From Acidobacteriota bacterium (lineage in GTDB: Bacteria > Acidobacteriota > Terriglobia > Terriglobales > Acidobacteriaceae), in assembly GCA_021805955.1 (NCBI GenBank), contig JAJZDO010000111.1, forward strand, positions 1 through 7,154: DNA of 7,154 nt, read 5' to 3'. The notes under the pieces were generated by a model. The model worked only from the letters and a program-made list of their open reading frames with translations. It was not told the origin of the DNA and did not search any database. Below, in pieces: positions 6,805-7,154 of this stretch (positions are counted from its first letter, which is position 1; the number at the start of each line of letters is the position of its first letter). A program made the position numbers and the translations under genes.

Positions 6805-6805
6805 T

Positions 6806-7093
6806 ATGGCAAAGCCTGACACTCTCCAGGGTTCACTCGATCTGTTGGTGCTGAAAATACTGTCGCGAAGGCCTCGCCTCCACGGCTACGCCATCATGTC
6901 CGCGATCAAAGATACCTCCCGCGACGTGCTTCGCGCGGAAGAAGGTTCGCTCTATCCGGCGCTGCACCGCATGGAGGAAGCTGGATGGATTCGCGCCGAG
7001 TGGATCATGAAAGACACCGGACGCAGGGCACGCATGTATGACCTGAATCCGGCGCATTCGGTTGGGCAAAGTGGGCTTGGAATAGCCGTTTGA
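6806..7093 (+). CDS. PadR-family transcriptional regulator with an altered C-terminus
   Basis: Small winged helix-turn-helix regulator of 95 residues. LQGSLDLLVLKILSRRPRLH (8-27), GYAIMSAIKD, and EEGSLYPALHRMEEAGWIRAEW (44-65) are the PadR core: helix 1, recognition helix with GSLYPALHR, and wing entry. The wing reads TGRRARMYDL. The family normally continues with a helical stretch containing a conserved Trp about 17 residues after the wing Tyr. Here the frame instead reads HSVGQSGLGIAV and stops at 7091-7093. In another frame WAKWAWNSRLIVV follows and resembles the expected helix, so a deletion of about 16 bases plus frameshift is likely. The DNA-binding part is intact, while dimerisation through the C-terminal helix may be reduced. 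ATG 6806 is the only sensible start, since the ATG at 6796 stops after seven codons. The gene probably regulates itself and a neighbouring ADOP permease, either upstream or beyond the right edge. Confidence 0.85.
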   Translation: MAKPDTLQGSLDLLVLKILSRRPRLHGYAIMSAIKDTSRDVLRAEEGSLYPALHRMEEAGWIRAEWIMKDTGRRARMYDLNPAHSVGQSGLGIAV

Positions 7094-7121
7094 TCGTGGT
7101 TTGAGTAGGTTCGGCCATTTG

Positions 7122-7154
7122 CGCGTTAACCTAACATTTAGTGAGGTAAGCGCG
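7122..7154. repeat. imperfect inverted repeat at the right edge
   Basis: CGCGTTAACCT (7122-7132) and AGGTAAGCGCG (7144-7154) are reverse complements at 9 of 11 positions around an 11-base centre. The right arm runs into the window edge and may continue. It could be an operator or a hairpin after the PadR gene; no T run is visible. Confidence 0.3.

Overview
The window looks like chromosomal DNA of a member of the Acidobacteriota. Three things point there: a large two-FtsX-domain permease of the ADOP type (acidobacterial duplicated orphan permease), a PadR-like regulator of the short kind that accompanies such permeases, and a lipoprotein with an Ig-like plus lectin-like layout. All of this is judged by eye, without a database search. 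I see no rRNA, tRNA, CRISPR array, insertion sequence or phage gene.

Layout, left to right. Bases 1-145 hold the probable 3' end of a plus-strand gene that enters from outside. A small minus-strand open frame (131-250) meets it tail to tail. Bases 251-415 are a leader region with several possible hairpins. A lipoprotein gene with a long Gly-Ser linker follows at 416-1639 (+). From 2204 down to about 1640 (-) lies a gene-like sequence with a good ribosome binding site but at least two frame breaks, so it is probably a pseudogene. Bases 2205-2496 contain no convincing gene. A complete polytopic membrane acyltransferase related to heparan-alpha-glucosaminide N-acetyltransferase occupies 2497-3696 (-). 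Bases 3697-3981 are its upstream region. At 3982-4086 (-) there is a 34-residue remnant of the C-terminus of a second ADOP permease. The intact ADOP permease runs from 4172 to 6730 (+) and is followed at once by a possible intrinsic terminator. A strong-looking promoter embedded in a near-perfect palindrome then leads into a PadR-type regulator at 6806-7093 (+), whose C-terminal end appears altered by a frameshift. The last 60 bases hold no gene.

Functional picture. The permease has no ATPase partner in the window, as is usual for ADOP proteins. The PadR regulator has its own promoter and a palindromic site overlapping the -10 element and predicted transcript start, which suggests autorepression. 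Its usual partner in Acidobacteria is a neighbouring ADOP gene, so it may control the upstream permease or another one beyond the right edge. The permease remnant, the broken gene and the shifted PadR tail together suggest an accessory region undergoing duplication and decay. I do not see a clear new multi-gene system. The most informative features are the PadR promoter-operator, the ADOP remnant and the broken gene.
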